Source of the DNA: Hyphomicrobiales bacterium
Lineage (GTDB): Bacteria > Pseudomonadota > Alphaproteobacteria > Rhizobiales > Beijerinckiaceae
Assembly (NCBI GenBank): GCA_900473415.1
Contig: UCLR01000041.1
Location: 62,001 to 126,000 of the forward strand
Direction of reading: 5' to 3'
DNA: 64,000 nt
Part shown: positions 36,186-44,750 of the stretch, in pieces
Layout of the letters: every line of letters starts with the position of its first letter
Numbering within the stretch: position 1 is the stretch's first letter
Made by a program: the position numbers and the translations under genes
Notes under the pieces: model-generated
Told to the model about the DNA's origin: nothing
What the model saw: only the letters and a program-made list of their open reading frames with translations
Database searches by the model: none

Positions 36186-37718
36186 TCACCAGAAGTATAT
36201 ACCGGATTGAGCAAAAAGCATTACGCCAAGGATTGTGGCGGCTACAGGCCAAGTTACCCAATCGAATACGGTGTAAACGATCGGATCGTCATGCATGTTT
36301 CCGCGTACTGTCGCGAGCCATAAACGGCATTGCCAAAACAATATTATAGGGACGACTAGCGTAAGAGTTTCTGGGGCGCGATAATCCTGAATCGCTGCAT
36401 GAGTTGTTATAAATAGTGTCAAAACAATACTTGATGAAAACGTTGCGGCGCAGCCGAGAATTTGCAGGAGTGGCAAATCACAGGGGCGATAGCCCCGGCG
36501 CGAATTGCTGTGCTTGTTGGCGCTCCGCTCGATCGCGAGCATCTCTCCGACACGTTTGACCAGAGCAAGGCTGAGGAAAGTGAAACCCGAAAAAGCCAGG
36601 AGCCAGACGCTCGCCTGGTACCCTGTCACTAGCCCCCCGCCGAGAACGCGCACGGTGTAGAGGGCGGCGAGGGCGAAGACGTCGACCAGGGGGTAGCGCT
36701 TCAGCCATAGCGAATAGGCAAGCGATAGGACGGCGTAGGCAACGATCACCAGAATGCTTCCCGCCGCCCAAGCCAGTGCTAGGCCGATCGCGAGAAGCAT
36801 CATCGACGCGGTCAGCGCTGCGGGGATCGGAAGGGCACCACTCGCCACCGGACGCAGGCACTTGCGCGGATGGCGGCGGTCGGAGGAGACGTCAAGGGTA
36901 TCGTTGACGATGTAGAGGGCGGATGCGGTCGCGGACAGGCTGAGAAAAAGGAGAATTGCTCCGACCCAGGCCGAAGTCTGTGTCAAAGCAAGGGCCGCAA
37001 TCATCGGCACAAAGACCAGCAGATTTTTTGACCACTGGTGCGGTCGCATGGCTCGCAAGAGTGCAGGAGCCAGCTGTGCTGCGGAATCAAATGTCGTCGT
37101 CGGCGAACCGAGCTCGCGGACCTGTTGTGTGACGCTACGGCGCGCGTTTACGGTGACGCTTCCGGCGGCTTCGCGCCAGACGGGCAAGTCGCTACGGTCG
37201 TTGCCGACGTAGTCGAACCCCTTCGTGCCAAATCGTTCTACGAGCGCCGCTGCCTTGGCGGTGCCCTTAAGATTGTGCGCTCCGTCCGAGCAAATCACCT
37301 CGTCGAACAACTCGAGATGATCGGCCACCGCCTTGGCCACGCCCGCGTCCGCCGCCGTGGCGAGAACGATGCGATGTCCCTCTTGGCGTTTCTCACGCAA
37401 ATAGGCCAGGACAGTGGAATTGTATGGCAGCAGATCGGCGGCACAACCAGCAATCTCGGCAACCCGCTGCTTCAACGCAGCCCGGCCGAGCGTCAGCATC
37501 CCTGCCAGTGTGGCTAGTCCCCGGCCGCTCGACAGCACCCCGATGAGGCCTTCGACCAGGGTATCGGTTTTGACGAGCGTGCCGTTGAGGTTGACGCAGA
37601 TGGGGCGCTTCTGATCGCGTTCATCAGGGACGTGGCTATCGCCGTCGTTCCATGCAATGGGCCTCCCGATGTACTGGGAGGACAACTCGTCAGGACGCAA
37701 GGGAAGCAATTGCGCCAT
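36186..37718 (-). CDS. HAD-UbiA fusion prenyltransferase (phosphoribosyl-polyprenyl synthase-like)
   Basis: A 510-residue protein in two parts. Residues about 40-215 form a HAD phosphatase-like domain, but the nucleophile motif is NLNGTLVKTD, with Asn where DxDGT is usual. From about 225 a UbiA domain follows, with RPHQWSKNLLVFVP and NDTLDVSSDRRHPRKCLRP. The latter matches the NDxxDxxxDRxHP signature of decaprenyl-phosphate phosphoribosyltransferases. It probably moves a phosphosugar onto a polyprenyl phosphate. The ATG at 37718 follows GGAAAGGAG. Confidence 0.78.
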   Translation of the reverse strand: MAQLLPLRPDELSSQYIGRPIAWNDGDSHVPDERDQKRPICVNLNGTLVKTDTLVEGLIGVLSSGRGLATLAGMLTLGRAALKQRVAEIAGCAADLLPYNSTVLAYLREKRQEGHRIVLATAADAGVAKAVADHLELFDEVICSDGAHNLKGTAKAAALVERFGTKGFDYVGNDRSDLPVWREAAGSVTVNARRSVTQQVRELGSPTTTFDSAAQLAPALLRAMRPHQWSKNLLVFVPMIAALALTQTSAWVGAILLFLSLSATASALYIVNDTLDVSSDRRHPRKCLRPVASGALPIPAALTASMMLLAIGLALAWAAGSILVIVAYAVLSLAYSLWLKRYPLVDVFALAALYTVRVLGGGLVTGYQASVWLLAFSGFTFLSLALVKRVGEMLAIERSANKHSNSRRGYRPCDLPLLQILGCAATFSSSIVLTLFITTHAAIQDYRAPETLTLVVPIILFWQCRLWLATVRGNMHDDPIVYTVFDWVTWPVAATILGVMLFAQSGIYFW

Positions 37719-38002
37719 GACTGCAGCTCCTTTCCCCTGCCGAGACGTCACAGTTGGCCACCAGTATGTCGCCAGTCGATCGCGGCTCCGTCAAACGACC
37801 TTCCGGGGTAGCCCGAAATGATGATTGGCGAAGACTAGGCGCTGATCCGGGCCGATTTGCTGGATCGCCGGACGGCGGCCTTTCCGGCCTGCATTCGTTG
37901 CGGTGAGTCAACGTCTGGAAGCCGACATAACGGGCCGAGTGGGATAACCCGAAGCACCGAGTGAGGTGCCGGCGCTCGGGCAAGGCCCGGCTCAAGCGTC
38001 GG

Positions 38003-38230
38003 TCAATGGATCGTGGGGTTAACGGGAAACCCCGCCTGCCGCGCACCCTCGATCAGAATGATCCGATCCTGGGCATTGTAGTTCCTCGTGGCAATTTCCG
38101 CCTCGATGTTCTCGATGAAGCGAGGGCGCATCCGCATGAATTCGCGGACGCTTGTCTTGGTCTCTTGCTCCAAATGAGCGCGCGCAAAAATCAATGCAGC
38201 TACAAAATGATAGTTTGCGAACTTCCCCAT
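38003..38230 (-). CDS. Small unknown protein
   Basis: Seventy-five residues, MGKFANYHFVAALIFARAHL at the start and GARQAGFPVNPTIH at the end. Helical and moderately charged; no signal or membrane segment is clear. ATG at 38230. No family is recognised. Confidence 0.5.
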   Translation of the reverse strand: MGKFANYHFVAALIFARAHLEQETKTSVREFMRMRPRFIENIEAEIATRNYNAQDRIILIEGARQAGFPVNPTIH

Positions 38231-38260
38231 ATCGGCGCGCCTTATCCAGTATAGGGCGCG

Positions 38261-39763
38261 TTAATTTTTGCCGAGAAGGTAGTAATTCTGCGCTAGTATA
38301 GCAATATAATATTGTGTTTGATTGGGATTTCTTTCGATTGCCTCTTCGATCATCGTCACGCCGCGCTCTCTGTCGCCGACCTGCGCCAAGCGGCTTCCGA
38401 ACTCTGCCAGAACTTCCGTATCATTCGGATTGAGGGTGAGAGCGATTTCACCAATCTTCAGAGCTGCATCGGGTTCCTTGCTATAGAACAGGACCGCCAT
38501 CAGAGCTTGAAGACCGCGAACATTATTCGGGTCGAGACGCACCGCGCGCTCGGCCGCCTCGCGAGCTCGCAGCTTCCCGGCCGGCTTGGGCTCCTGCGAA
38601 TTGAATTCAAGCCGGTCCTCGTCGAGGTAAAGATAGGCCAACATCGCCCATCCCGTCGCGTAGGCTGGATTCCGAGCCACAGTCTCTTTGAGGCAGTCCC
38701 GCGTTAGACGATGCTCTTCGCGGGTGGGCTCATTCCGGTAGCGGTAGAAGCGCAGGACACACAAATACGTCTCGGCTCCTGCCGGAATTTGCGCAGATGC
38801 ATCGCGTGAGACCGGAGCAAATATCGCGCCGTAGGGCTGGGCTACGGCAGCCGCGACCTTCGACGCGATGTCGGCTTGAATGTCGAAGTTTTGAGTTCCG
38901 CTCAGGTCCCGGTCGTATACGGCGCTCCAGACGATTTGCTTGTTCTTGGCATCCAGCAACCTGCTGGTCACGCGCAGTCGTTGACCCGCGACCCGAACGC
39001 CGCCCTGCAGCAAATAGCGCATCCCCGACGATTGCGTCGTCACGGCCCTCTGCTGAAACGCGTTGGCCGCCTCGCCGCCGAACAGTCTTAGTTCTCGGAA
39101 CCGAACGAGTTGATTGAGCAACTCCTCGGAGATGCCGCTCGCATAAATTGCTCCTTCCGGCCCCGACAGATTCTCGAAGGGCGAGACGGCGAGCGCGACA
39201 TCGGGAACGGGGGCCTCGGTCGGCGAGTGCGTCTGGCCAGCGACCAAACCAAGAGCGACGGCAACCGCCATGACGACGACAGCTGCCGCCACTGGCAGAC
39301 GGAATTCGGAGTGCCATGCCCGCTCTTTCGGGAGCGGGCATGTTGCATCCGCAGCTTGAGGATCGAGCGCCTCCACCACATCGTCCGGGGTCGGGACCGC
39401 ACTGCGCAGCGTGATTGTCGGGACGTATGTGCCCTTTGGAATGTCGATGACGATGGGGTCGTTCCGGCCGGCCAGCAGATAATAGCGCTCTATCGCACGG
39501 CGGAGGCGGCCGGCCTCGATGCGTACGACGGGATCATTGATGAGATCAAAGTCCTCCCCGCGGCCAAGCACGAGCATTGCGATGGTGTAGGCTTTGATCC
39601 GGTCGCCTCGGCCGGCCAGCGTCTCTTCGACGACAAAGGTCAGGAAGTGACGCAGCCGCTCAGGTACGCTGAAATCGGGGCTCGTCAGGATGCGCGAGAG
39701 CTGTTGTCGAACCGCCTTCGGTTCGATTGGCTCCGGCGCAAAGTGACGCGATACGACATGCAT
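38261..39763 (-). CDS. OmpR-like winged-helix/TPR signalling protein, probably truncated at the C-terminus
   Basis: A 500-residue protein. The N-terminal part (about 15-130: LTSPDFSVPERLRHFLTFVVEETL and DPVVRIEAGRLRRAIERYY) is the CadC-like adenylate-cyclase-associated domain. A membrane helix lies near 160-180 (VAAAVVVMAVAVALGLVAG). Then comes a TolB-like region (VALAVSPFENLSGPEGAIYA) and TPR repeats (from about 380). Homologues that I recall run on for 60-100 residues more; this one stops right after a TPR helix (YYLLGKN), suggesting truncation. Start: ATG at 39763. Confidence 0.7.
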   Translation of the reverse strand: MHVVSRHFAPEPIEPKAVRQQLSRILTSPDFSVPERLRHFLTFVVEETLAGRGDRIKAYTIAMLVLGRGEDFDLINDPVVRIEAGRLRRAIERYYLLAGRNDPIVIDIPKGTYVPTITLRSAVPTPDDVVEALDPQAADATCPLPKERAWHSEFRLPVAAAVVVMAVAVALGLVAGQTHSPTEAPVPDVALAVSPFENLSGPEGAIYASGISEELLNQLVRFRELRLFGGEAANAFQQRAVTTQSSGMRYLLQGGVRVAGQRLRVTSRLLDAKNKQIVWSAVYDRDLSGTQNFDIQADIASKVAAAVAQPYGAIFAPVSRDASAQIPAGAETYLCVLRFYRYRNEPTREEHRLTRDCLKETVARNPAYATGWAMLAYLYLDEDRLEFNSQEPKPAGKLRAREAAERAVRLDPNNVRGLQALMAVLFYSKEPDAALKIGEIALTLNPNDTEVLAEFGSRLAQVGDRERGVTMIEEAIERNPNQTQYYIAILAQNYYLLGKN

Positions 39764-39941
39764 GCGCGACGCCACTCCAGCCGCGAGGACCGGAAGGCTA
39801 GGCAAGATCGAAAGCCGGGACAACGAGGTTTCGCTTCCAATGACGAAGATGTCATCGGGGAGGCTTAACCTGCGTGAGCTTCTTGTGCTTCCATCTGATC
39901 GACGCGATCAGCCGGGAACCGCTGGATGACCGAAGCCGGCC

Positions 39942-40007
39942 TCAGCGACCCTTGAACACCGGCTTGCGCTTCTCGACGAAGGCGGCCTGCGCCTCCTTTG
40001 CGTCGAT
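39942..40007 (-). pseudogene. C-terminal fragment of an enoyl-CoA hydratase
   Basis: On the minus strand the last 22 codons read IDAKEAQAAFVEKRKPVFKGR then stop, which is the typical end of enoyl-CoA hydratases. Nothing upstream continues the gene. The fragment meets a plus-strand LysR fragment at about 40006, so this is a rearrangement scar. Confidence 0.65.
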
Positions 40008-40191
40008 GTTCCTGGCGCTGGGAAATCCGGACCTCGTGCCGATTCTGGTGAACCAGATCAGGATCGGCCGCAGCTATTGGATCTCGATCCACGACGACCT
40101 GCGCATGGCGAGCCGCTTCGGCACGGTGATTGGGCTCATCAAGGAATGGGTCTCGGCCGACCGGGCGCTGTTTGCGTCGGGGGTCGGCTAG
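40005..40191 (+). pseudogene. C-terminal fragment of a LysR-family regulator
   Basis: About 61 codons ending at a stop at 40191. The text NPDLVPILVNQIRIGRSYWI then SIHDDLRMASRFGTVIGL matches the extreme C-terminus of LysR effector domains. No HTH or earlier effector segment precedes it. The join to the enoyl-CoA hydratase tail marks a deletion or insertion. Confidence 0.55.
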
Positions 40192-40347
40192 GCTCGCCGA
40201 TTGAGGGGGGCGGAGCACGGCGCCTTTCCTGCTTTGGTTCGGCAAGGTCGCTGGGTTGAGAGGCGGGAAGCTCTCAATTTAGGCGCGTTTAACCTCTAGG
40301 CTTGAACATCGCGCCGCATCGAGTTGGGGCGGTTCAGAACGGCCAAG

Positions 40348-41454
40348 ATGGACAGGCAAGTTCGCGGAGGGGTCACGCGGTGCCGGCTGTTCCGCCAGGG
40401 GTGGACAGCGTTTGTAGCCGCGTTGGTTTGGCTCATGCTCGTCAGCTCGGCCGCTCACGCCCAGGCGCGTCCCGAAGAACCGATCAAGTTGCAAATCATC
40501 GGTGGGCTCGCCGGCGTCACACAATACACCAAGATTGAACAGCCCTTCTGGCAGTCGCAGATCGGCGTGCTGTCGGGCGGGCGGATCAGCGCGACAATCC
40601 GGCCGCTCGATGCGGGCGGCTTGCGCAACCAGGAAATGCTGCAGCTCATGCGCCTCGGCGTGGTGTCGTTCGGCACGGTTTCAGTGAGCGCTGCCGCTGG
40701 GGACGAGCCCGAGCTGAGCGCGGTCGACCTTCCCGTGCTGAACCCCGATGTCGCGACGCTGCGTCGAACCGTCGACGCGTTTCGCGAGCGTCTGCGAAGC
40801 ATATTGCGCGACCGCTACGATATCGAGCTTCTGGGGATTTACACCTATCCCGCTCAGGTGCTGTTTTGCGCGGGATCCTTCAAGGGGCTGGAGGATCTTG
40901 CCGGTCGGAAGGTGCGGACCGCCTCGGTTGCGCAGTCGGAGCTGATGGCGGCCATGGGCGCCGTGCCCGTGATCCTGCCCTTTGCCGAAATCGTACCGGC
41001 GCTGCGCGATGGCGTCGCCGACTGCGCGATCACTGGAACGTTGAGCGGCTATGAGATCGGCGTGCCGCGCGTCACTGCCGCGGTTCATGCCTTCGCGATG
41101 AATTGGGGTGTCACGATCTTCGGCGTCAACGCGACCTATTGGAAGGGGCTGCCGGCGGACGTGCGCGAACTGATCGGACGCGGCGTGGAGCAGATCGAGG
41201 AGCGGATCTGGTCTCAGGCGGATGCGGACACGCAGAAGGGCCTGGCCTGCAGCGCAGGCACGGCAACCTGCTCCGGTAAGAGCGAGAGGCCCATAATTGT
41301 CGTTCCAACCTCACCGGCAGATGAGGCGCAGCGCCGCCGCCTCCTGACTGAAATCGTGCTGCCGCGTTGGTTCGAGCGCTGCGGCCAGGACTGTGTGTCT
41401 TCCTGGAACGCTTATCTGAAGCCGCTCCATGGCATCGAGGCCAGAATGCCATGA
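40348..41454 (+). CDS. TRAP-transporter substrate-binding protein, DctP family
   Basis: A 368-residue periplasmic protein with a long N-terminal export signal (WTAFVAALVWLMLVSSAAHAQA). The DctP signature is GRKVRTASVAQSELMAAMGAVPVILPF, with the carboxylate-binding Arg in KVRT. No dctQ or dctM membrane subunits are next to it. It is 29 bases upstream of a GGDEF-EAL gene, suggesting a sensory pairing. The ATG at 40348 is chosen; TTG at 40324 is an alternative. Confidence 0.88.
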   Translation: MDRQVRGGVTRCRLFRQGWTAFVAALVWLMLVSSAAHAQARPEEPIKLQIIGGLAGVTQYTKIEQPFWQSQIGVLSGGRISATIRPLDAGGLRNQEMLQLMRLGVVSFGTVSVSAAAGDEPELSAVDLPVLNPDVATLRRTVDAFRERLRSILRDRYDIELLGIYTYPAQVLFCAGSFKGLEDLAGRKVRTASVAQSELMAAMGAVPVILPFAEIVPALRDGVADCAITGTLSGYEIGVPRVTAAVHAFAMNWGVTIFGVNATYWKGLPADVRELIGRGVEQIEERIWSQADADTQKGLACSAGTATCSGKSERPIIVVPTSPADEAQRRRLLTEIVLPRWFERCGQDCVSSWNAYLKPLHGIEARMP

Positions 41455-41483
41455 TGCGCTTCCCTTCAGCTTGACGAGGATTG

Positions 41484-44207
41484 ATGCTGAGCCGCCTTAA
41501 GCTGATGGTTGGAGCAGGAACGGCCGCCATTCTGATGGCGTCGGCCATCGGCGTGCATCATCTGATCCGGCAGAGTGAGCACGCCGCGTGGCGCGCGGCG
41601 GAGCAATCCCTCGAAAGCTCTGGCGTGGCGGTTGAGAACGCCTTCAATCGGCAGCTTCTGCAGGTCGACGGGGCGCTTGCGAGCTTCGAAACTCTGTTCG
41701 AGGTGGCGCAGATCGCGCCCGGCCAGAGAGAGGCTGCCAGCAACCTGCTCCGCGGCATCAATTTTCAGACGATGGCCTTCCGCGACCTGCTTTTGGTCGG
41801 GCCGGATGGGAGCGTTATCGCCTCCGCGCGGCCGAGCGGCGCAAGACGCGCGCTGCCACTGGATGTCGCGATGATCGGACGTACGCCGACGAACCTTGTC
41901 GGCCCGCTTCGCAATGCCGTCACCGGCGATTGGTCTCTCTACGTCGCCCGGAGGATTCCTGCGTGGCACGGCATCGTCCCCGTCGCCGAGATACCTTTGC
42001 ACGCGCTTATGACGCGCCTCGCAGAGACCGGGCTCATCCCTGGAACGCGGATTTTGCTGCAGCGCGCCAACGGCCAGGTTGTCGCCGCATTGCCTCATGA
42101 CGAGTTGCTGACCGGCGAGCATCGCGAGCCGGCGCTGGTCAAACAATCTGAGGATGGCAAAGCCTTTCTGATCGAGGAAAGCGGGGGCCAATCCAGCACT
42201 CTGAAAGTGGTTCGAACAACGCTCTATGGCGATATCAACGTCGTTCTGTCAGCGAGTAGAACGACACTTCTTGCAGACTGGCGCGAAGACCGCGACAGGA
42301 CGATCCTGGCGGCCGGACTAGCTGCTTTTCTCCTAGCGGCCTTTGCCGGGGCGCTCCTTCTTGCGATCCGCCTGCGTGAGCGGGCGGACGCCGAGCGTGA
42401 GCGGGCCGCAGCCGTGCTCCACAACGCGATCGAGGCCATGTCCGACGGCTTCGTCATGTGGGACGAGAACGACCGTCTGGTGACCTGCAACCAGCGCTAC
42501 CGCGAACTCTATGCCCTCAGCGCACCCTTCATGACGCTGGGCGCGCGTTTCGAGGACATCATCCGAGGCGGCGCCGAGCTGGGACAATATCCGCAGGCGA
42601 CTGGTGATCTCGAGGCATTCGTGAGGGAGGTGACCACCTGGCATCGGCAGGGCACCGACACCCTTGAGCGCCTGCTGCCGGACGGCCGCTGGCTCCTGAT
42701 CACGGAGCGGCCGACCGGGTATGGCGGAATCGTGGGAATCCGAACCGACATCACCGCCCTCAAGGCGGCGCTCAGCGATCTGGCTGCCGCAAACACGCGC
42801 GCGAAAGAGGCGGTCGAAGAAGCGCGGCGGCAGAATGCAGCTCTCGTCGAGCGGGAAAGCCGCATTCGCTTCCTGGCGCACCATGACGATTTGACCGGCC
42901 TGCAAAATCGCTTCGCCTTCCGTGAGAAGATCGCGAAGTCACTGCTGCGCACGGGTGACGGGCAGACCCCGGCCGCCTTGCTGTTTCTGGACCTCGATCA
43001 TTTCAAGGATGTCAACGACACGCTCGGCCATCCCGTCGGAGACCAGTTGCTGCTGTCCGCGGCGAAGCGTCTGGCTGCCTGCGTGCCGGACACGGAATGC
43101 GTCGCTCGCCTGGGTGGGGACGAGTTTGCAGTTCTCAGCCTTGGTGAGGAGCAGCCGCAGCAGGCCGAGGCGCTGGGCGCGCGCATCATCGAAGTGCTCA
43201 GCGCCCCCTATCTCATCCAGGAGCGGCTGATTTCCATCTCGGCGAGCGTCGGAATCGCCGTGGCCGAAAACCCGGCTTGCGATGCCGACCTCCTGCTGAA
43301 ACAGGCCGACCTGGCGCTCTATCAAGCGAAGGCCCAGGGACGCGGCGTGTGCCGTGTCTTTACTGCCGAGATGGAGGAACAGCTGCGTGCGCGCCTCGCC
43401 ATGGAAGCGGATCTGCGGAAGGCGATCGAAGAGCAGCAGTTCGAGTTGTCGTACCAGCCGATCTACGAACTGAAATCACGCCAGCTCTGCGGGTTTGAAG
43501 CATTGTTGCGCTGGCACCATCCCGAACGGGGCGTCGTCGAACCAGCAGATTTCATCCCGCTCGCGGAGGAGACCAGGCTGATCGTCGAGATCGGCAAATG
43601 GGTCCTCCTTCAAGCATGCCAGAATGCCGCACAGCTGCCGGGCGCGTTACGGATCGCCGTCAACCTCTCTCCGGTGCAATTGATCTCAGACGACACGATC
43701 GCCACCGTGCGAGACGTTCTGGGCAAGACCGGGCTCGATCCAGGCAGACTCGAACTGGAAATCACCGAAACAGCACTCCTCGCCAACGACAGCCAGAACC
43801 TGAGGACGCTGAAGAGCCTGAAGGAGATCGGCGTTCGCATCGTGCTCGATGACTTCGGCACAGGCTATTCCAGCCTGAGCCATCTGCGGCTCTTCCCCCT
43901 GGACAAGATCAAGATCGACCGTTCCTTTGTGCGCGACATGACGGCACCTTCCGACAGCACCATCATCGTCACTGCCATCGCGGCCCTCGCGGCCGAGCTC
44001 GGCATGACGACCACGGCCGAAGGAATCGAAACGCTCGATCAGCTCGATGGGGTTGAACGCGCAGGTTGCACGGAAGCTCAGGGATTCCTGTTGGGAGAGC
44101 CGAAGCCGATCCTGCAGGCCGTGCACACGACCTTCCTGGGCAAACCGCGCCAGAGTCAAAGTGGGCAGACCCAAACCCGTGCTTTCGGCTCGCCTAAGAC
44201 ATCGTGA
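41484..44207 (+). CDS. Membrane GGDEF-EAL protein with periplasmic sensor and PAS domain
   Basis: A 907-residue c-di-GMP turnover protein. Two membrane helices (about 5-25 and 272-295) flank a periplasmic domain with Cache/PDC-like features. A PAS domain follows (about 310-425, NAIEAMSDGFVMWDENDRL). The GGDEF domain has an intact RLGGDEF near 544-548 without the usual RxxD inhibitory site. The EAL domain keeps FEALLRW, DDFGTGYSSLS and EGIE, so both activities look possible. It is likely co-transcribed with the DctP-type protein, which may present a ligand to its periplasmic domain. Confidence 0.92.
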   Translation: MLSRLKLMVGAGTAAILMASAIGVHHLIRQSEHAAWRAAEQSLESSGVAVENAFNRQLLQVDGALASFETLFEVAQIAPGQREAASNLLRGINFQTMAFRDLLLVGPDGSVIASARPSGARRALPLDVAMIGRTPTNLVGPLRNAVTGDWSLYVARRIPAWHGIVPVAEIPLHALMTRLAETGLIPGTRILLQRANGQVVAALPHDELLTGEHREPALVKQSEDGKAFLIEESGGQSSTLKVVRTTLYGDINVVLSASRTTLLADWREDRDRTILAAGLAAFLLAAFAGALLLAIRLRERADAERERAAAVLHNAIEAMSDGFVMWDENDRLVTCNQRYRELYALSAPFMTLGARFEDIIRGGAELGQYPQATGDLEAFVREVTTWHRQGTDTLERLLPDGRWLLITERPTGYGGIVGIRTDITALKAALSDLAAANTRAKEAVEEARRQNAALVERESRIRFLAHHDDLTGLQNRFAFREKIAKSLLRTGDGQTPAALLFLDLDHFKDVNDTLGHPVGDQLLLSAAKRLAACVPDTECVARLGGDEFAVLSLGEEQPQQAEALGARIIEVLSAPYLIQERLISISASVGIAVAENPACDADLLLKQADLALYQAKAQGRGVCRVFTAEMEEQLRARLAMEADLRKAIEEQQFELSYQPIYELKSRQLCGFEALLRWHHPERGVVEPADFIPLAEETRLIVEIGKWVLLQACQNAAQLPGALRIAVNLSPVQLISDDTIATVRDVLGKTGLDPGRLELEITETALLANDSQNLRTLKSLKEIGVRIVLDDFGTGYSSLSHLRLFPLDKIKIDRSFVRDMTAPSDSTIIVTAIAALAAELGMTTTAEGIETLDQLDGVERAGCTEAQGFLLGEPKPILQAVHTTFLGKPRQSQSGQTQTRAFGSPKTS

Positions 44208-44430
44208 CGCGAACCCACGGTGCGGCCGATCACCCTTTGACACGTACGCTCGCCGCCATGTCGCGATCTGTTGCAGGAGAGCAATGGGCAGGAGTTCGCG
44301 ACAGGACGCAAAGCAAGCCTCTGTCGGGACTCTCGGTCCCGGTCCGGCTGATTCCGCCCCGAACGGTGTCGCTTCGCGCCCAGGTGCCCCAAAGGGCTAT
44401 TCTGCAAGTGTTTGATTTCGGGGAGTTTTA

Positions 44431-44474
44431 TGGTCGGAGCGAGAGGATTTGAACCTCCGACCCCTTGTCCCCCA
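44431..44474 (-). other. tRNA-Pro(GGG) 3' fragment: left attachment site of the island
   Basis: The minus strand reads from the anticodon loop (TGGGGG) through stem ACAAG, the T-arm GGAGG-TTCAAAT-CCTCT and acceptor GCTCCGA to the encoded CCA. This is the last 44 nt of a tRNA-Pro(GGG), cut in the anticodon loop. The 5' half is absent; the sequence beyond 44474 is unrelated. Chromosome lies to the left and the element to the right. This is the classic footprint of tyrosine-integrase insertion. Confidence 0.88.
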
Positions 44475-44490
44475 GAAGTCCAAATGGCTC

Positions 44491-44599
44491 TCTCAAGTCA
44501 TCTCAGCGCATCTCATGCATTTCGAAAATCATATTGAATTAGAGTGTGTTGACTAATATTCTCCTCTCATACTCTCCCGCCGCCTCTCAGGCCATCTCA
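44491..44599 (+). repeat. Helically phased TCTCA array beside the att site
   Basis: The pentamer TCTCA occurs at 44491, 44501, 44511, 44565, 44585 and 44595, that is, at 10-base steps within two groups. It lies between the tRNA att fragment and the integrase gene, where arm-type integrase or excisionase sites are expected. Binding is inference. Confidence 0.5.
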
Positions 44600-44704
44600 A
44601 CCAGAATTTACCCATAGCTGCCCACGTACCCTTGTCTGTTTCCCGCACTTGTTACCCTGACAACCCGACTTCTCCCACGCCTGTCGCCGAACCGAATAGG
44701 CCTG

Positions 44705-44717
44705 CCGACCCCTTGTC
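44705..44717 (+). repeat. Second copy of a 13-base part of the att core
   Basis: CCGACCCCTTGTC here repeats 44457-44469 inside the tRNA-Pro fragment, in the same orientation, 248 bases apart. It lies 34 bases before the integrase start. Confidence 0.5.
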
Positions 44718-44750
44718 TCCCTGCTCAATCATTCTCCCACGAGCTTCAAA

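Noticed and set aside
39865-40245. Minus-strand frame over the remnant region
   Set aside because: It merges the enoyl-CoA hydratase tail in another frame and antisense text; not a single gene.
44208-44430. Short plus-strand frames between the GGDEF-EAL gene and the att fragment
   Set aside because: None has a ribosome-binding site or recognisable protein text; read as intergenic DNA.
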